Source: Pseudanabaena sp. M53BS1SP1A06MG
GTDB lineage: Bacteria; Cyanobacteriota; Cyanobacteriia; Pseudanabaenales; Pseudanabaenaceae
Direction: 5' to 3'
NCBI GenBank assembly: GCA_020404105.1
Contig: JADBWH010000062.1
Span: 1 to 53,331 of the forward strand
Length of the DNA: 53,331 bases
Made by a program: the position numbers and the translations under genes
Notes under the pieces: generated by a model
Told to the model about the DNA's origin: nothing
The model's input: the letters and a program-made list of their open reading frames with translations, nothing else
Database searches by the model: none
Part shown: in pieces, positions 15,367 to 24,462 of the stretch
How the letters are laid out: every line of letters starts with the position of its first letter
Position numbering within the stretch: position 1 is the stretch's first letter

Positions 15367-18319
15367 ATTTTTGGCTAGGAGGAACTTCAGATGGCGTGAG
15401 CGTGCCTCCTGCGCGTTGATTTGGTGGTGCGGGGATGAGGGGAGAGTCGATCGCAGGTACATCAGGGGGCAAAGCGATCGGTGGTGTTTCCTCAGGTTTG
15501 GGTGCTGGGGGGGGCGCGATCGTTTGAACGATGAAGGAACGCATAATGATTTGTCCGTCGGGATTCGTAACTTTTAAGGTATAGGTTACTTCGGCGGACT
15601 TAGGACTGAGGGGCAGCGCTAATTGTCCAACTGCCGCGACATTCCCGGGGGCAGGTAAGAGATCGATTTTAGCGGCGGCTGAGGCTTCTACTTTCCAAGA
15701 TAGGGTGAGAATGCTGGGAATATCAGGATTGAGATTAAAGGAATATTGCGGTAAAGCATCCTGTCCATTGACCTTGAGTTCGAGAATCTTCGCAGGATAA
15801 GGAGCGATTTTGACAATTTCCGTTTTCCTCATCACAGGAACCGCTTTGGGATCGACAGGGGGTTTACGTGGAATGATCGCTAATTCAAAAATGTAACTAC
15901 CTGATGCTTTGGCTTCAGTGGGGACATTCTTACAAACCATTTCATCGTTAGAAATGGTGCAATAGGGACGGAGCGATCGCGGAATGCCTTCGGTAAGTAA
16001 ATACTTTAATGGTGTACTTTTGATCTCCCCTTCAGGCGATCGCCCAACGAGGGTTAACTCTCGAATTTGGCTAGCATTGGATAAGCGCCAATTCAGACGC
16101 ACTTCATTATCTAGATCAGGTTTCGGTTTGATTAGCCCTAACTTAGTCGGACTTTCGGCAATGCCCAAGGCGGTAAAGAAGACGCGCTTCTCTAAGACCT
16201 CAGGGATAAAGACTGTTTCCTTTGCTCTCGTGGCAACTAGATCAGGTGATGGGCTATTGACCACATTAGCTAGATTACTCGGTGTGGCTTCCGTAGGAGT
16301 GGGAGGAGTATTGGTAGTATTAGTTTCTGCTTTCGGCGCATTGTTTGCTTGTTGATCAGACTTGGCAACAGGTGCAAGAACAATGGTCGGTAACACAGGT
16401 TTTGATTCTGTATAGAGAGGTTTGTTGGAGGCAAACTCTAAAATCTGCGCTTGGGGAACAGGCTCGACAATGATCTTCGTAGTTTTTGCAAGGGGCAAGA
16501 TACCTGTTTTCGGATTCCTTGAGACCAAGTTCATTTGGAAAATATATTGACTAGGCTTACGGGCATCAGTGGGAACGTTCTGACATAGTAATTCGCGATC
16601 AATAAAGCAATATTCCTTTAATTCAGGTGGAATACCACTGCTAAAGTTATAGACTACAGGCTGACTGATGGTAGTTTGATCCTCACCTAATCCTTCCACT
16701 TTAATTTCTTTAATTAGGTCAGGATTAGTCACCCGCCACCGCAAACGGATAGCTTCATTGGCAGCTTCACGATAGTTAGGTGATTCGGAAGTAAATTCCA
16801 CAACGACAGGAACCTCAGGTGGTCGGAAAAAGAACCACCAGATCAAAAAGATAATTGTGCCAATGATGCCTAAAATACCAATAATCACTAGCACCAATTG
16901 CCACCAAGGACGGGCAGGGACTATCAAATTGCCTAAGTAGCGATCGCTAACTAAAGCAACTCCCTGCTTATCTTCCACTTCTACAATGAAACTGAGATAG
17001 CGCTCACTTAAAAACTTGGGCTTACACTTTTTTGTGGGTTGGACTTCGAGATTAAGGCGGGAATTACCATAGGGAGCAATTCGCGTTTCTTCTGTACTAA
17101 AGTTGTAAGTTAAGAGCCCCTCCTGTTCAGGGCTACTCGCACGCACGCTTAGTTCACGAGCAATATTGCTACTACTCTTAAAGCGCATTTCGTAGAGGGA
17201 TGGCTGATTTTCGACTCTAGTGAGCAGGGTTACTAGCTGAATATCTAGTTGATAGACAGGCAGTATTTCAAAGTAAACGATGTCTAACAGGGCTGAGTCA
17301 GGACTATTGGTCGAATGGACGCGAATAGTTGGTGAATAAATACCTGCCCAAGCATCCATTGGTGGCTTGAAAATTAAGGTAATTTGTCCTTGAGTATCAG
17401 GATTGAGGGGTAAACCTTCCGTCGCCTCGACAACCCCTACTAAAGCTAAGCCTTCAGGATAGTAAATAGATACCCATTTGGGATCGAGATCAGGGATGGT
17501 CACCCGAAAGCGATCGACCCGTTCCGAACGATTATTTACTGAAATTAAGACTTGCCAAATTTCACCCCCGCGCATTTGGTGGGGGCTAGTGGAGGTGGTG
17601 CGAGGAATTGTGGCGAAGGTGGGATCATTGACCCTGACTACTTCTTGGACGGAAGGCGTGACAATTACCCGTCCCTTATACTGAATTGGGGTATCTTCGG
17701 GGTAATGCTCAGGAGCATCGATGATCAATTTGTAGCCATATTCCTTGGGAGGTGTAGTTGGCGGTACTTGAATCAAAAACACCACCTCACAGCTTTGCCC
17801 CACACTTAGGGCAAGTCGCTCAGAAGGTAAGGTACACCAAGGAAAGATTGTGCTAGAGTCTGGGTCGATCGCCACACTGATCACTGCACTGCGATCACCC
17901 TGATTAGTAACTGTTACACATAGCTCAAACTTCTCGCCTGTGGCGATGGAAACAGTCCCTGATGGGTTGAGAATGATGGAGAGAGGGCGAATTGCTGCCT
18001 TGGGCATCGCATCGAGATTATTAATACTTTGCTGGCGGCGAAAATCGATCGCGTAATAATTCCCCCCTTGATTGCTGATTAATTCAAGAAATCCTTGGCT
18101 AATTAAAGCTTCGATTTCGAGCAAAGTATCTTCTGGAGTTGCGCCAATACCTATCGCGATCGCCTCAAGGGTAGACTCGCGATGCCGCATAACCCAATTG
18201 ATAATTTGTTGCTGCTGTGTGGATAATGTCAAAATATCCACCATACTCAATCCTGCATTTTGCTCTATATCGTTGCTATTGTCGCTATTTGAAGCAAATA
18301 TGGCTGTGTCACTCCTCAT
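15365..18319 (-). CDS. Winged-helix / single-TM / Ig-like repeat protein of the eCIS locus
   Basis: The 984-residue protein begins (residues ~27-90) with a winged-helix-like segment: LSTQQQQIINWVMRHRESTL, then TLLEIEALISQGFLELI. Several Ig/NEW3-like beta domains follow (~110-460), then one strong TM helix at about 473-496 (WWQLVLVIIGILGIIGTIIF). More beta domains, a Pro/Thr/Asn-rich linker (~625-690) and a Pro-rich tail come after it. The two halves lie on opposite sides of a membrane. Two similar segments after the TM share the pattern LRWR.TNPDLIKEI / LNWRLSNASQIREL, so that domain is duplicated. Location between chaperone and AAA+ genes suggests a membrane anchor or docking component of the injection system, analogous in idea to thylakoid anchoring described in Anabaena; this is inference. 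Divergent promoter region 18320-18553. Confidence 0.8.
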   Translation of the reverse strand: MRSDTAIFASNSDNSNDIEQNAGLSMVDILTLSTQQQQIINWVMRHRESTLEAIAIGIGATPEDTLLEIEALISQGFLELISNQGGNYYAIDFRRQQSINNLDAMPKAAIRPLSIILNPSGTVSIATGEKFELCVTVTNQGDRSAVISVAIDPDSSTIFPWCTLPSERLALSVGQSCEVVFLIQVPPTTPPKEYGYKLIIDAPEHYPEDTPIQYKGRVIVTPSVQEVVRVNDPTFATIPRTTSTSPHQMRGGEIWQVLISVNNRSERVDRFRVTIPDLDPKWVSIYYPEGLALVGVVEATEGLPLNPDTQGQITLIFKPPMDAWAGIYSPTIRVHSTNSPDSALLDIVYFEILPVYQLDIQLVTLLTRVENQPSLYEMRFKSSSNIARELSVRASSPEQEGLLTYNFSTEETRIAPYGNSRLNLEVQPTKKCKPKFLSERYLSFIVEVEDKQGVALVSDRYLGNLIVPARPWWQLVLVIIGILGIIGTIIFLIWWFFFRPPEVPVVVEFTSESPNYREAANEAIRLRWRVTNPDLIKEIKVEGLGEDQTTISQPVVYNFSSGIPPELKEYCFIDRELLCQNVPTDARKPSQYIFQMNLVSRNPKTGILPLAKTTKIIVEPVPQAQILEFASNKPLYTESKPVLPTIVLAPVAKSDQQANNAPKAETNTTNTPPTPTEATPSNLANVVNSPSPDLVATRAKETVFIPEVLEKRVFFTALGIAESPTKLGLIKPKPDLDNEVRLNWRLSNASQIRELTLVGRSPEGEIKSTPLKYLLTEGIPRSLRPYCTISNDEMVCKNVPTEAKASGSYIFELAIIPRKPPVDPKAVPVMRKTEIVKIAPYPAKILELKVNGQDALPQYSFNLNPDIPSILTLSWKVEASAAAKIDLLPAPGNVAAVGQLALPLSPKSAEVTYTLKVTNPDGQIIMRSFIVQTIAPPPAPKPEETPPIALPPDVPAIDSPLIPAPPNQRAGGTLTPSEVPPSQK

Positions 18320-18553
18320 AGTAAGCAGGATTTTGAGATTTAGGTTGTACTATTTTTGCAGAATAGTTAAGGCTAAACATTAGCCATATAAACTTTACAA
18401 CTTAGTGTTTTGTAAAATTTTTAAGTAATCACGAAGTTGAAAACTTTATAATTAATAATAATCTGAAATCATACAGCAATTTGCAATTAGATAAAGTCAC
18501 AATTTATATGGCAATATCATAGAAAAAATTCATTAAGGCTAGGATTAACAAGC

Positions 18554-18781
18554 ATGAATGACCAAGACCTTCGGCATCAAGTAGAACTCGAAGTAGAAAC
18601 GATGAGCATTAACAAGCTTACCGAAGTTGGCAATATGGCAGTATCAATGGGCTTGATTGCAGGGCATGGATTTCGGGGTGGCAAGTATGAGATTTTGCAA
18701 AAGGGTAAAGTGATCTTGCTGTCAGAGCGTGAGGCGATCGGCTATCTGGAGCAGTTAATCAAGAGTGTAATGGAGTCATGA
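18554..18781 (+). CDS. Small protein preceding the eCIS AAA+ ATPase
   Basis: The 75-residue protein is helical at both ends with a central small beta portion (GLIAGHGFRGGKYEILQKGK). Its stop overlaps the ATPase start by four bases (ATGA), so translation is coupled and it probably works with the ATPase. No family is recognised. No signal peptide or TM span. Confidence 0.75.
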   Translation: MNDQDLRHQVELEVETMSINKLTEVGNMAVSMGLIAGHGFRGGKYEILQKGKVILLSEREAIGYLEQLIKSVMES

Positions 18782-20778
18782 CGATATCCCCCCCCGCACC
18801 TACCACGGTAAATACTCGCAGTCTCAGTCAAAATGTTCTATTTAGTGAAATTGCGAAAATGCGCCAAACCTTAGAGCAAAAAGTTGCTGAGCGGCTGGGA
18901 GAAACTCTAGACAAACAAGCTGCATTACATTCCCCCGTTCAAGACCCAGGTAGTCACCTACAACAATTATGTGCAAGTTTCAATCTATCTCAATTTGAGA
19001 AAGAAGTCTTAATCCTTTGTATAGGAATGGAACTGGATGCAGGATGGGCTAACCTCTGTGCTGCAATTACCAATGATCCGAAACAAAACTATCCCACCTT
19101 TAGCTTAGCAATGTCGGTGCTAGAGCATCCCAATTGGTCAGCGCTATCTCCTGCTGCTCCACTGCGACGCTGGCAATTAGTGGAAATCGGTGCAGGAAAT
19201 GCTCTAACCGCTAGTCCTTTACGGATTAATGAACGGATTTTGCATTACCTCATGGGACAACAGGATTTAGACGAGCGTTTGCTCCATGTGTTAGTTCCCT
19301 TAGTAACTGATGTTGTCGCAATTGACTCCCATCAACAAATTGTCGATCAGGCGATCGCCACATGGCTACATGCAGCTAATCAAGATCAATCGGAACTACT
19401 CCCCGTATTGCAGATTTGTGGTGAAGATATCGCTAGCAAAATGGCGATCGCTGCCAATGTTTGTCGCCAACTCGACCTCAGACTTTATAAAATATCGGCA
19501 AATATCCTGCCCCAAGATTTAACGAATTTACAGTCCCTTGCTTTGCTCTGTGATCGCGAATATACCCTCAGCAATATGGCAGTTTTGCTAGATTGCGATC
19601 GAGATGAAGCGCCAAATCATAATCTAGATATGGCGATCGGCTATCTGATTGAGATTCTCAAATGTCCGATGCTCATCAGTAGCCAAACCCGTCGCCGCCA
19701 ACATCAACGCACGATCATTACCTTTGAGGCGCGATCGCCTTCTGTGCATGAACAGCAAACTCTCTGGGAAGATGCTCTCAGCGATCTTGATGATAATCTT
19801 GCTAGTTCCCTTAATGGTTCCATAGCCAAACTCGTTTCCTATTTTAATCTCTCGCCAACCCATATATCTAATGCGGCTCTTAAGGCGAGAAGTATGCATC
19901 AACAGGAAACCGAACATTCCTTTGAGCATTCGTTATGGAACGCCTGCCGTTCGCAATCGCGTCCACGACTGGATGAACTTGCCCAAAGTGTAGAAACAGC
20001 AGCAACTTGGGAAGATTTAATTTTACCCGCTAAAGAAAAATTTGTGCTCCATGACATTGCTGCCCATGTGCGCCAACGATTGACAGTCTATGAAACTTGG
20101 GGCTTTGCGGGGAAGAGTCGGCGAGGCTTAGGGATTAGCGCTCTGTTTGCAGGATCAAGCGGCACGGGTAAAACGATGGCAGCCGAGGTCTTAGGCAACG
20201 AGCTACAGCTTGATGTCTATCGCATTGATTTGAGTTCCATCATCGATAAATACATCGGCGAAACCGAGAAAAATCTCAAGCGGATTTTTGATGCTGCTGA
20301 AGGTGGGGGCGTAATTTTACTCTTTGATGAAGCGGATGCCCTATTTGGTAAACGTACCGAGGTGAAAGACAGCCACGATCGCCATGCTAATGTCGGCGTA
20401 AGTTATCTCTTGCAAAGAATGGAAGCCTATCGCGGATTGGCTGTATTAACTACTAACCTCAAAAATTCTCTCGACCAGGCATTCTTTAGACGTTTACGCT
20501 TTGTGGTGCAATTCCCTTTTCCTGATGCTGAGCAACGGGCAGAAATCTGGCGACGTGCCTTTCCGAAGCAAACACCTACACTTGATCTTGACTATCTCAA
20601 ACTTGCTAAACTCAGTGTGGCGGGTGGTAATATTCGTAATATTGCCCTTAATTCTGCCTTTATTGCGGCGGATCACAATGAACCCGTGCAAATGAAACAT
20701 ATTCTGCAAGCGGCAAAAATTGAATATATTAAACTCGAAAAACCAATGATGGATACGGAAGTAAAAGGATGGGTATAG
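18778..20778 (+). CDS. AAA+ ATPase of contractile injection system
   Basis: The 666-residue protein has an N-terminal ~430-residue helical region (FNLSQFEKEVLILCIGMELD; LRRWQLVEIG) typical of eCIS-associated ATPases. A single AAA+ module follows: Walker A GSSGTGKT (~458-465), Walker B ILLFDEADALFG (~514-525), sensor region VLTTNLKNSLDQAFFRRL with the Arg pair, and a C-terminal helical lid. eCIS loci nearly always carry this ATPase. Its exact step (assembly, cargo loading or disassembly) is not settled. It is coupled to the genes on both sides, overlapping the 75-residue gene by 4 bp and the pentapeptide gene by 10 bp. Confidence 0.92.
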   Translation: MTISPPAPTTVNTRSLSQNVLFSEIAKMRQTLEQKVAERLGETLDKQAALHSPVQDPGSHLQQLCASFNLSQFEKEVLILCIGMELDAGWANLCAAITNDPKQNYPTFSLAMSVLEHPNWSALSPAAPLRRWQLVEIGAGNALTASPLRINERILHYLMGQQDLDERLLHVLVPLVTDVVAIDSHQQIVDQAIATWLHAANQDQSELLPVLQICGEDIASKMAIAANVCRQLDLRLYKISANILPQDLTNLQSLALLCDREYTLSNMAVLLDCDRDEAPNHNLDMAIGYLIEILKCPMLISSQTRRRQHQRTIITFEARSPSVHEQQTLWEDALSDLDDNLASSLNGSIAKLVSYFNLSPTHISNAALKARSMHQQETEHSFEHSLWNACRSQSRPRLDELAQSVETAATWEDLILPAKEKFVLHDIAAHVRQRLTVYETWGFAGKSRRGLGISALFAGSSGTGKTMAAEVLGNELQLDVYRIDLSSIIDKYIGETEKNLKRIFDAAEGGGVILLFDEADALFGKRTEVKDSHDRHANVGVSYLLQRMEAYRGLAVLTTNLKNSLDQAFFRRLRFVVQFPFPDAEQRAEIWRRAFPKQTPTLDLDYLKLAKLSVAGGNIRNIALNSAFIAADHNEPVQMKHILQAAKIEYIKLEKPMMDTEVKGWV

Positions 20779-22115
20779 GCAAAGAGTTGATCAAAAATTC
20801 AAATAAAAAGGCGATCGCTATTTCCACGATCATCGCTATTTCTACGGCAACCTCAGTATTGGCAGCCAATCAAACCCATGTCGATCAACTGATTAAGACT
20901 AAGGAATGTTCTGAGTGCGATCTTCCTGATGCCAGACTTGCGGGAGCCGATTTGATCGGCGCGAATGTCAGGGATGCCGATCTCCGCAAAGCTGATCTGC
21001 GAGGGGCAAAGCTGGATGGAGCAAAATTTATGCGATCGAATATGCTGGGAGCCGATCTTCGATTTGCATTACTATCGGGAGCTGATTTTTTAAATACCAA
21101 TTTACTGGAAGCGAAACTGGAGGGGGCTAATCTATTTCGAGCAAATCTGAAATATGCCAATCTCGTGAGGGTGAACCTCAGTCAAGCTTCTTTAAAAAAT
21201 GCCGATCTTCAATTTGCCAAGTTAAATGGAGCGAAAATCGATAATGCAAACCTCGAACGGGCTAATTTCGGACTGGCGGAATTAGAAAAAGCCGACTTCA
21301 CTAACTCCCGCTTAAAAAGAGCAAATTTACGTCGTGCTAACTTTAGCGAAGTAAATCTCACCAGAGCCAACCTTGAGGGGGCAAATCTAGAAGGCACTAC
21401 CTTTGCAGGAGCAAATTTATTTCACACCGATTTGCGATCGAGTAAAATTGATAGTGATACTCTCTTGGATCCTAAATGGTTTCTTGTTTGGAAAGTCGTA
21501 AATCAACGTCTTGATGGTCAAACTCTTGTCGCAGCAGATCTGTCGGGTGGCAACTTTGAGAAGGCAAACTTAGCAGGTATAAATATGGAAGATGCGAACT
21601 TCACCCAAGCCTATCTCTTTATCACTAATCTGCGCCGCAGTAATCTCGCCCGTGTCAAGTTCAATGAGGCAAATTTACGCTATGCCGATTTGAGGAAGGC
21701 GAATCTTACAGAAGTAGATTTTGCGGGGGCACAGTTATCCGATGCCAATTTGGAAGGAGCGAATCTCCGTCTTGCGAATCTGCGAGAGAGCATCATTAAT
21801 GAGGAGACTGTGCTCGATCGCAAGTGGCGGATTGTTTGGAATATCGTCAATCGTGGCGGCGAAGATCGCAATCTCAGGGGTGAAGACTTGACAGGAGCAA
21901 ATTTACGTTTGGCGAGGTTGAGAGGGGCGCGACTGTTGGATGCAAATCTTAGTCAGTCTGACCTGCGGGGTGCAGATTTTGTCGGTGCAAATTTGCAACG
22001 GGCTAATCTCTCAGGGGCTAATCTCACGGGTGCAAATTTACGAGGTGCGGTATTGCAGGGCGCAAATTTTTGTGGAGCGACGATGCCCGATGGAACTGTA
22101 GAAAAATGTAAGTAA
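20769..22115 (+). CDS. Secreted pentapeptide-repeat protein with cysteine motif (3 of 3)
   Basis: The 448-residue protein has a signal peptide-like N-terminus (KKAIAISTIIAISTATSVLA), then KTKECSECDL. Three blocks of A(D/N)LxxANL pentapeptides are separated by two similar linkers that each contain LDxKWxxVWxxVN (about residues 235 and 358). It ends FCGATMPDGTVEKC. The linkers divide the beta-helix into modules. The start overlaps the AAA+ gene by 10 bp, so this is the third gene of that operon, which ties the pentapeptide family to the injection system more firmly than the other two copies do. The mechanism is unknown. Confidence 0.85.
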   Translation: MGIGKELIKNSNKKAIAISTIIAISTATSVLAANQTHVDQLIKTKECSECDLPDARLAGADLIGANVRDADLRKADLRGAKLDGAKFMRSNMLGADLRFALLSGADFLNTNLLEAKLEGANLFRANLKYANLVRVNLSQASLKNADLQFAKLNGAKIDNANLERANFGLAELEKADFTNSRLKRANLRRANFSEVNLTRANLEGANLEGTTFAGANLFHTDLRSSKIDSDTLLDPKWFLVWKVVNQRLDGQTLVAADLSGGNFEKANLAGINMEDANFTQAYLFITNLRRSNLARVKFNEANLRYADLRKANLTEVDFAGAQLSDANLEGANLRLANLRESIINEETVLDRKWRIVWNIVNRGGEDRNLRGEDLTGANLRLARLRGARLLDANLSQSDLRGADFVGANLQRANLSGANLTGANLRGAVLQGANFCGATMPDGTVEKCK

Positions 22116-22228
22116 TGGAAGCTTGGGCATTCAGCTTACTCTTTATTCACTGCCTTTGGTTAAACCTTGAGCCAAGCAAAAATATCGCTGGCAGTAATTT
22201 GCCTAGTTTGTAGCCCCGTCAAGACGGG

Positions 22229-22333
22229 TATAGCGGTTTTCATTTTGCCGTAGGCAAAATGAAAACTCAAAACTCTTAATGGGACTGATTTTTTGTTTTC
22301 AAATGAGTACACACTCATTTGAAAACCACTATA
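22229..22333. mobile_element. 105-bp MITE (family B), copy 1
   Basis: Terminal inverted repeats TATAGCGGTTTTCA / TGAAAACCACTATA enclose two internal hairpins. The reverse complement matches 29155-29259 at 104 of 105 positions. Terminal TA suggests a TA target as in IS630/Tc1-type elements. It is non-coding and occupies much of the 336-bp gap 22116-22451, which otherwise holds nothing recognisable apart from a GCTGAGCGAAGTCGAAG repeat near 22384. Confidence 0.9.
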
Positions 22334-22451
22334 AGTCTGGGTTGAGCCATTTTAGAAGATCATGTTTACTCAGCCAACGTTGGCTGAGCGAAGTCGAAGC
22401 CGTAGGTACTTTAATTAATTGTAAGTCCCTAAAGTGATTTTTAGAGTTTGC

Positions 22452-23990
22452 TTACTGGTAGTCTCTGACTCGTTGTAAACGATTATGAATGCGATTAGCT
22501 AAATCAATACCAACAATTGGCTTACATAAATAGTCATCAGCCCCAACTCCAAAGGCAAGATTTTGCGTATTAGAATCCGTCAACCCACTTAGAAACAACA
22601 CTGGTAGACGTTTCCAATTGAGATCGTTTCTAATAGATTGACAAATTTCTAATCCATTGATTGGTGGCATATTGATATCTAAAATCAGTATATCGGGCAG
22701 GACTGACCGTAGCACTGTCCAAAATTCCTGTGGATCAGCGAGGGTCGTTACCTTAAAGCCCCAGGGATTAAGTAGCTCCGTTAGCGATCGCAAACAATCA
22801 ACTTCATCATCCACAATCATCACTTTTGGCTCAACTGCGGACTGAGGTTGTATTAAAGAGGACGATGTAGATGAAGTATCCACAATTGAATTTGTAGGTA
22901 TACTTTGGATTAAATTAGTATTTTGAATTGCCTGCTCTAAAGCAATCACCGAGGGTTCAAATATCTCTAACTGGGATTTTTGGACTAATGTTTGACTATT
23001 AAGCAAATTTTCCAACTGAATCGCCAATTGCTTAGCTCTTGTTAATCCAAATGTGCCCAGAGTGCCTGCGAGTTTGTGAGCTGTTTGATGAGCAAGTTCT
23101 TGAAAATGAGGATCGAGGAATCCAGATTCTAATTTCTTGATCGCTTGAAATAATACGGTCAACTGCTCCAAACTCTTTGGTTTAGTGGTCACCCAAAGCT
23201 GATTTAAGAACTCTAAATACTTTTCCTGCTGATTATCAGGAGCAGTTAATTTAAGAACTGAGGAAGTAAAAGAAGTAGTTTCAGAAGTTTGGGATATTTC
23301 GACATCAGCAGATTTATCTGGTATTTTTAGATAGTATCCTCGTCCATGAACCGTAGCAATAAAATCAGAAGGAGCGCCTGCTGCTACTAACTTCCGACGC
23401 AATCCTCGAATATGTGAGCGCACAGTTGCCTCCGAAGGAAACTCATCCGAAGACCAAAGGCGATCAAGAATCTCCTCAACACTTAGCAAATGATGACTAT
23501 CACGCAGTAAAATCTCTAATAATTCATATTCTTTATTGGTAAGAGTGAGAGGTAAATTATTATAGGAAACTTCACAAGTACTAGGATTTAAGAGTAAATC
23601 ACCCCAAACAATGATCGGCAAAGAAATTGCATTACTCCGCCTCAATAAAGCCCGAATTCGAGCAATTAATTCTGCGATATCAAAGGGCTTGACTACATAG
23701 TCATCAGCTCCCGCATCTAGACCACTCACCTTAGACGTACTGTCGCTCTGAGCTGTCAACAAGAGAATTGGCATACTATAGTTCTCTGCCCGAAACCTTT
23801 GACACAGAGTGATTCCATCTAACTTAGGCAAACCAATATCTAAGATAATCAGATCATAATCAAAGGTTGAACCGTAGCTCCAAGCCATTTCACCATCTTT
23901 GACCACATCAACAATATAGCGATGTTCAGTCAGAGCTTTGGTTAAGACAGCAATTAAGACCTCATCATCTTCTACTAATAATATCTTCAT
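22452..23990 (-). CDS. Multidomain response regulator (REC - OmpR winged helix - Hpt - REC)
   Basis: 512 residues. REC1 is residues 1-120 with phospho-acceptor D51 (LIILDIGLPKLDG). An OmpR-type winged helix spans ~130-225 (LTNKEYELLEILL; VRSHIRGLRRKL; VHGRGYYL). An Hpt domain lies at ~245-345 with the HKLAGTLG motif, His ~304. REC2 lies at ~390-510 with Asp ~435 (DILILDINMPPINGL). It can therefore both relay phosphate and bind DNA. It is the last of three same-strand genes after a GAF-PAS histidine kinase and a single receiver, with an 84-bp gap. Targets are unknown. Confidence 0.92.
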   Translation of the reverse strand: MKILLVEDDEVLIAVLTKALTEHRYIVDVVKDGEMAWSYGSTFDYDLIILDIGLPKLDGITLCQRFRAENYSMPILLLTAQSDSTSKVSGLDAGADDYVVKPFDIAELIARIRALLRRSNAISLPIIVWGDLLLNPSTCEVSYNNLPLTLTNKEYELLEILLRDSHHLLSVEEILDRLWSSDEFPSEATVRSHIRGLRRKLVAAGAPSDFIATVHGRGYYLKIPDKSADVEISQTSETTSFTSSVLKLTAPDNQQEKYLEFLNQLWVTTKPKSLEQLTVLFQAIKKLESGFLDPHFQELAHQTAHKLAGTLGTFGLTRAKQLAIQLENLLNSQTLVQKSQLEIFEPSVIALEQAIQNTNLIQSIPTNSIVDTSSTSSSLIQPQSAVEPKVMIVDDEVDCLRSLTELLNPWGFKVTTLADPQEFWTVLRSVLPDILILDINMPPINGLEICQSIRNDLNWKRLPVLFLSGLTDSNTQNLAFGVGADDYLCKPIVGIDLANRIHNRLQRVRDYQ

Positions 23991-24074
23991 AGGATTTAAA
24001 AATGATTTATGGGCTTTTGGAGTTTGTTAAGATTATCTCCTGAAGATCTTGGTACTTTTTGCGTTATTGTAACC

Positions 24075-24449
24075 TTACCAATCAAGTATTTTAGTAATTA
24101 TATCTGGCAAATCAAGGGAATTGAAAGGTTTCGTAATCACTCCATTCACCTGTAAATCATTAAACTGCCTCCTCTCTGAAGTGTGGGCTTTCGCAGTTAA
24201 AAATATCACGGGAATTTGTGCAGTTTCAGAATTAGCTTGAATAGCTTTCAAGGTAGCAATACCATCCATATCAGGCATCATCACATCGAGTAAAATAGCA
24301 TCAGGTTTTTGATCACAAGTAGTTTTAATGCCTTGCATTCCTGAGCTAGCAACTAGAACCTCCCAGTCAACAACCATCTGAATCCCAAACTGCACTACAG
24401 TTTGAATACTTTCATCATCATCAATAATTAAAATCCTTTTTTTTTGCAT
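24075..24449 (-). CDS. Single-domain response regulator (CheY-like)
   Basis: The 124-residue lone receiver has the acidic triad DDD (10-12), acceptor D55 (AILLDVMMPDMDG), the Thr/Lys switch region VIFLTAKA and a C-terminal K-P-F. It starts 13 bp after the histidine kinase, so it is the likely first acceptor of its phosphate and may pass it to the Hpt domain of the next gene. Confidence 0.92.
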   Translation of the reverse strand: MQKKRILIIDDDESIQTVVQFGIQMVVDWEVLVASSGMQGIKTTCDQKPDAILLDVMMPDMDGIATLKAIQANSETAQIPVIFLTAKAHTSERRQFNDLQVNGVITKPFNSLDLPDIITKILDW

Positions 24450-24462
24450 AGTTTTGCTTGGA

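Noticed and set aside
20885-21871. Minus-strand ORFs opposite the pentapeptide gene
   Set aside because: Antisense artefacts of the 15-nt periodic repeat codons.
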